This document shows, piece after piece, positions 5,367 to 6,843 of a stretch of 6,843 nt of DNA. This stretch comes from Deltaproteobacteria bacterium (GTDB lineage Bacteria > Myxococcota_A > UBA9160 > SMWR01), in assembly GCA_019313605.1 (NCBI GenBank), contig JAFDAW010000151.1:1-6843 (forward strand), given 5' to 3'. The position numbers and the translations under genes were made by a program. The notes under the pieces were generated by a model. The model worked only from the letters and a program-made list of their open reading frames with translations. It did no database searches and was not told the DNA's origin. How positions within the stretch are numbered: the stretch's first letter is position 1; the number at the start of each line of letters is the position of its first letter.

Positions 5367-5726
5367 TTGGATGGTCCGTTCCCAGATCACAACGTAACGC
5401 CAGCTTCAAGTCAGTCCACACTGCCAGAAATGCGGTCAGAGATAAAGACATTTCCCGGGGGCTTATCGTCCACCCCCTCCAGCCTACTCGGGCCGCTTCC
5501 AGCCGCCACCAAGCCACATTGAAAAGTCTTTTAAATATCTGATTTGGTTATTAATTTTAGGATTTCGCGCACTTAGCGGACCTGCGTCGGTGAGCGTTGA
5601 GCATCCAATCACCGAACCATTTCCCTCTGCCGTTTCTTTGGCATGGTTCAGATCTCCTCATGTGGCTTTTGACCACTTTTGATCTAGACCAGTTATTCCG
5701 GGTTAGGTCGAACCTCCTCCAGGCGT
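5367..5726. other. Non-coding stretch downstream of the TMADH-like gene
   Basis: No supported gene. It includes an AT-rich island (5518-5565) that contrasts with its surroundings. A dyad GAACCA (5614-5619) with TGGTTC (5644-5649) encloses a nested TGCC/GGCA pair (5628-5631 with 5640-5643). This dyad is about 80 bases past the stop of the right-hand gene and could help end its transcript, but no U-run follows. GGGGG (5457-5461) faces CCCCC (5473-5477). Confidence 0.4.
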
Positions 5727-6842
5727 TTAATCCATAATCACCGAATCGTCGCGTCGGAAGGGCACATCCGCCGCGGGGGCGTCCATCTCACGCGCATAGC
5801 GGTGGCCCGCGAACACGGCCGAGGCGATGATGCCGGGCGCGCTGCAATCGCCGACGCGCTCGATGTCGAGTTCGTCGCACAACTCGTGGTAAAGGTCGTC
5901 GTTGGGTTCGCGGCTCGTCACCATCACGACGTGGTCTGCCATCAGCTCGCGTGTGTCACCCGTGTAGATGCACGAGAGTTCGACGCTCTTCTCAGCCACC
6001 GCCGACAGCAGGGTCGACGTCTCGCAGCGCACGCCTTCGCGCTTGAGCCGCATTTGGGTCGGGATCTGCTCGTCGGTGAAGTAGGACCACTCCGCGACCC
6101 GACCGGCCGGGGTGACCACCGTGACTTCGGCGTCTCCGGCCGCGAGCGCGCTCGCCACGACGGCGCCCATGTAGTAGTAGTCGTCGTCGTAGACGACGAC
6201 GCGCCCGCTGGGCCGCGCGCCGTCGAGGATGTCCTCTGCCGACAACACGTGCTCGGCGTCGTGGCCGGGCACTGGGACCCGGCTCGAGCGCCCGACGCCG
6301 CTGCGGCGCCACGTAGCGCCGGTCGCCAGCATCACGCGGTCGGCGCCGAACTCGCGGATCTGCGCGGCGTCGAGGCGGCTGTCGAGGAAGATCTCGACGT
6401 TCGGCAGCTTGCCCAGCTGCGCGATGCGCCAGTCGCGCACACGCCCCCACTCGGCGAGCGCCGGGAGCGCGGCCTCGCGCGCGACACGCCCCCCGAGTTC
6501 GGTGCGGGCCTCGGCGAGGGTCACCTTGTAACCGCGCTGTCCGAGCGCGCGCGCCGCCTCGAGTCCCGCCGGTCCGCTTCCGATCACGAGGACGCTGCGG
6601 TCCGAGGCCTTCGGCTCGATCCGCTCCGGGTGCCAGCCGCGCCGCCATTCCTCGCCCATGGCTGGATTCTGGGTGCAGCGGATCGGCACGCCGATGCGGT
6701 CGGCGGCGGAGCAGATGTTGCAGCCAATACACTCGCGGATGTCCTCGATGCGCCCCTCCCGCAGCTTCTGGGGCAGGAAGGGGTCGGCGATCGACGGGCG
6801 CGCGGCGCCGACGAGATCGAGAACGCCCTCGCGGACTTGTCG
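5727..6842 (-). CDS. Trimethylamine-dehydrogenase-like Fe-S flavoprotein, partial (N-terminus beyond right edge)
   Basis: The frame is open from the right edge to TAA at 5727, giving 371 visible residues out of about 650-730 expected. The visible start is the end of the FMN-binding TIM barrel (GAARPSIADPFLPQKLREGR at 12-31). Next come the [4Fe-4S] ligands C38, C41, C44 and C56 in ECIGCNIC and PIRCTQN, with the family signature GEEWRRGWHPE (63-73). A Rossmann site VIGSGPAG (86-93) with LGGR binds an adenine nucleotide. Then come MLATGATW, the second dinucleotide-type domain with VVVYDDDYYYMG, and the closing VGDCSAPG. The order fits the trimethylamine/dimethylamine dehydrogenase and 2,4-dienoyl-CoA reductase group of Old Yellow Enzyme relatives; the C-terminal signatures lean to the dehydrogenase branch. 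These are cytoplasmic redox enzymes. The substrate-binding part and any flavin-linking cysteine lie outside the window. GTG at 6689 codes an internal valine between the cluster cysteines and is not the start. This is the most GC-rich gene here. Confidence 0.88.
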   Translation of the reverse strand, partial: RQVREGVLDLVGAARPSIADPFLPQKLREGRIEDIRECIGCNICSAADRIGVPIRCTQNPAMGEEWRRGWHPERIEPKASDRSVLVIGSGPAGLEAARALGQRGYKVTLAEARTELGGRVAREAALPALAEWGRVRDWRIAQLGKLPNVEIFLDSRLDAAQIREFGADRVMLATGATWRRSGVGRSSRVPVPGHDAEHVLSAEDILDGARPSGRVVVYDDDYYYMGAVVASALAAGDAEVTVVTPAGRVAEWSYFTDEQIPTQMRLKREGVRCETSTLLSAVAEKSVELSCIYTGDTRELMADHVVMVTSREPNDDLYHELCDELDIERVGDCSAPGIIASAVFAGHRYAREMDAPAADVPFRRDDSVIMD

Positions 6843-6843
6843 C

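Noticed and set aside
5284..5517. Minus-strand frame of 77 codons
   Set aside because: It translates the hexamer repeat as RERERER and the palindrome as coding, starts with GTG without a ribosome site, and shows no domain.
5727..6689. Separate shorter oxidoreductase gene starting at GTG 6689
   Set aside because: The frame continues to the right edge with conserved barrel-end residues and three of the four cluster cysteines upstream of that GTG, so it is an internal valine.

Overview
The window looks like accessory DNA from an uncultivated, GC-rich Gram-negative bacterium. The clearest lineage clue is a C-terminal VPEP sorting tail on the central protein. This is the PEP-CTERM signal, known from exopolysaccharide-making proteobacteria and some related phyla that carry exosortase. 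A species cannot be named from the sequence. By rough hand count, base composition shifts from about 50% G+C at the left edge to well above 65% in the gene at the right edge, so the block may be a mosaic of segments with different histories.

Layout, left to right. (1) Positions 1-453, minus strand: an EamA-type (DMT superfamily) membrane transporter running off the left edge, with a good sigma-70-type promoter at 528-556. (2) 692-1204, plus: a membrane-anchored or exported 170-residue protein that looks like an FMN-binding split-barrel protein, divergent from gene 1. (3) 1205-1763: a long non-coding stretch crowded with short inverted repeats. (4) 1764-3626, plus: an exported FAD-dependent amine oxidase with a PKD domain and a PEP-CTERM anchor. 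(5) 3627-3901: a convergent gap with a likely terminator and the second copy of an exact 30-bp repeat whose first copy lies inside gene 2. (6) 3902-5101, minus: a secreted protein of unknown family with a Cys-rich tail. (7) 5102-5726: non-coding, with a chain of strong hairpins and a short tandem repeat. (8) 5727-6842, minus: the C-terminal part of a trimethylamine-dehydrogenase-like iron-sulfur flavoprotein running off the right edge.

The genes do not form one operon: strands alternate and gaps are long. Three of the five are predicted flavin or redox proteins and two belong to families that include amine-oxidising enzymes, so a shared theme of amine or redox chemistry at the cell envelope is possible, but this is inference from family membership only. 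The most unusual items are the amine oxidase with PKD and PEP-CTERM modules, the 30-bp repeat present both inside a coding region and between genes, and the hairpin-rich tract at 5161-5366. No tRNA, rRNA, CRISPR array, transposase or integrase was recognised.
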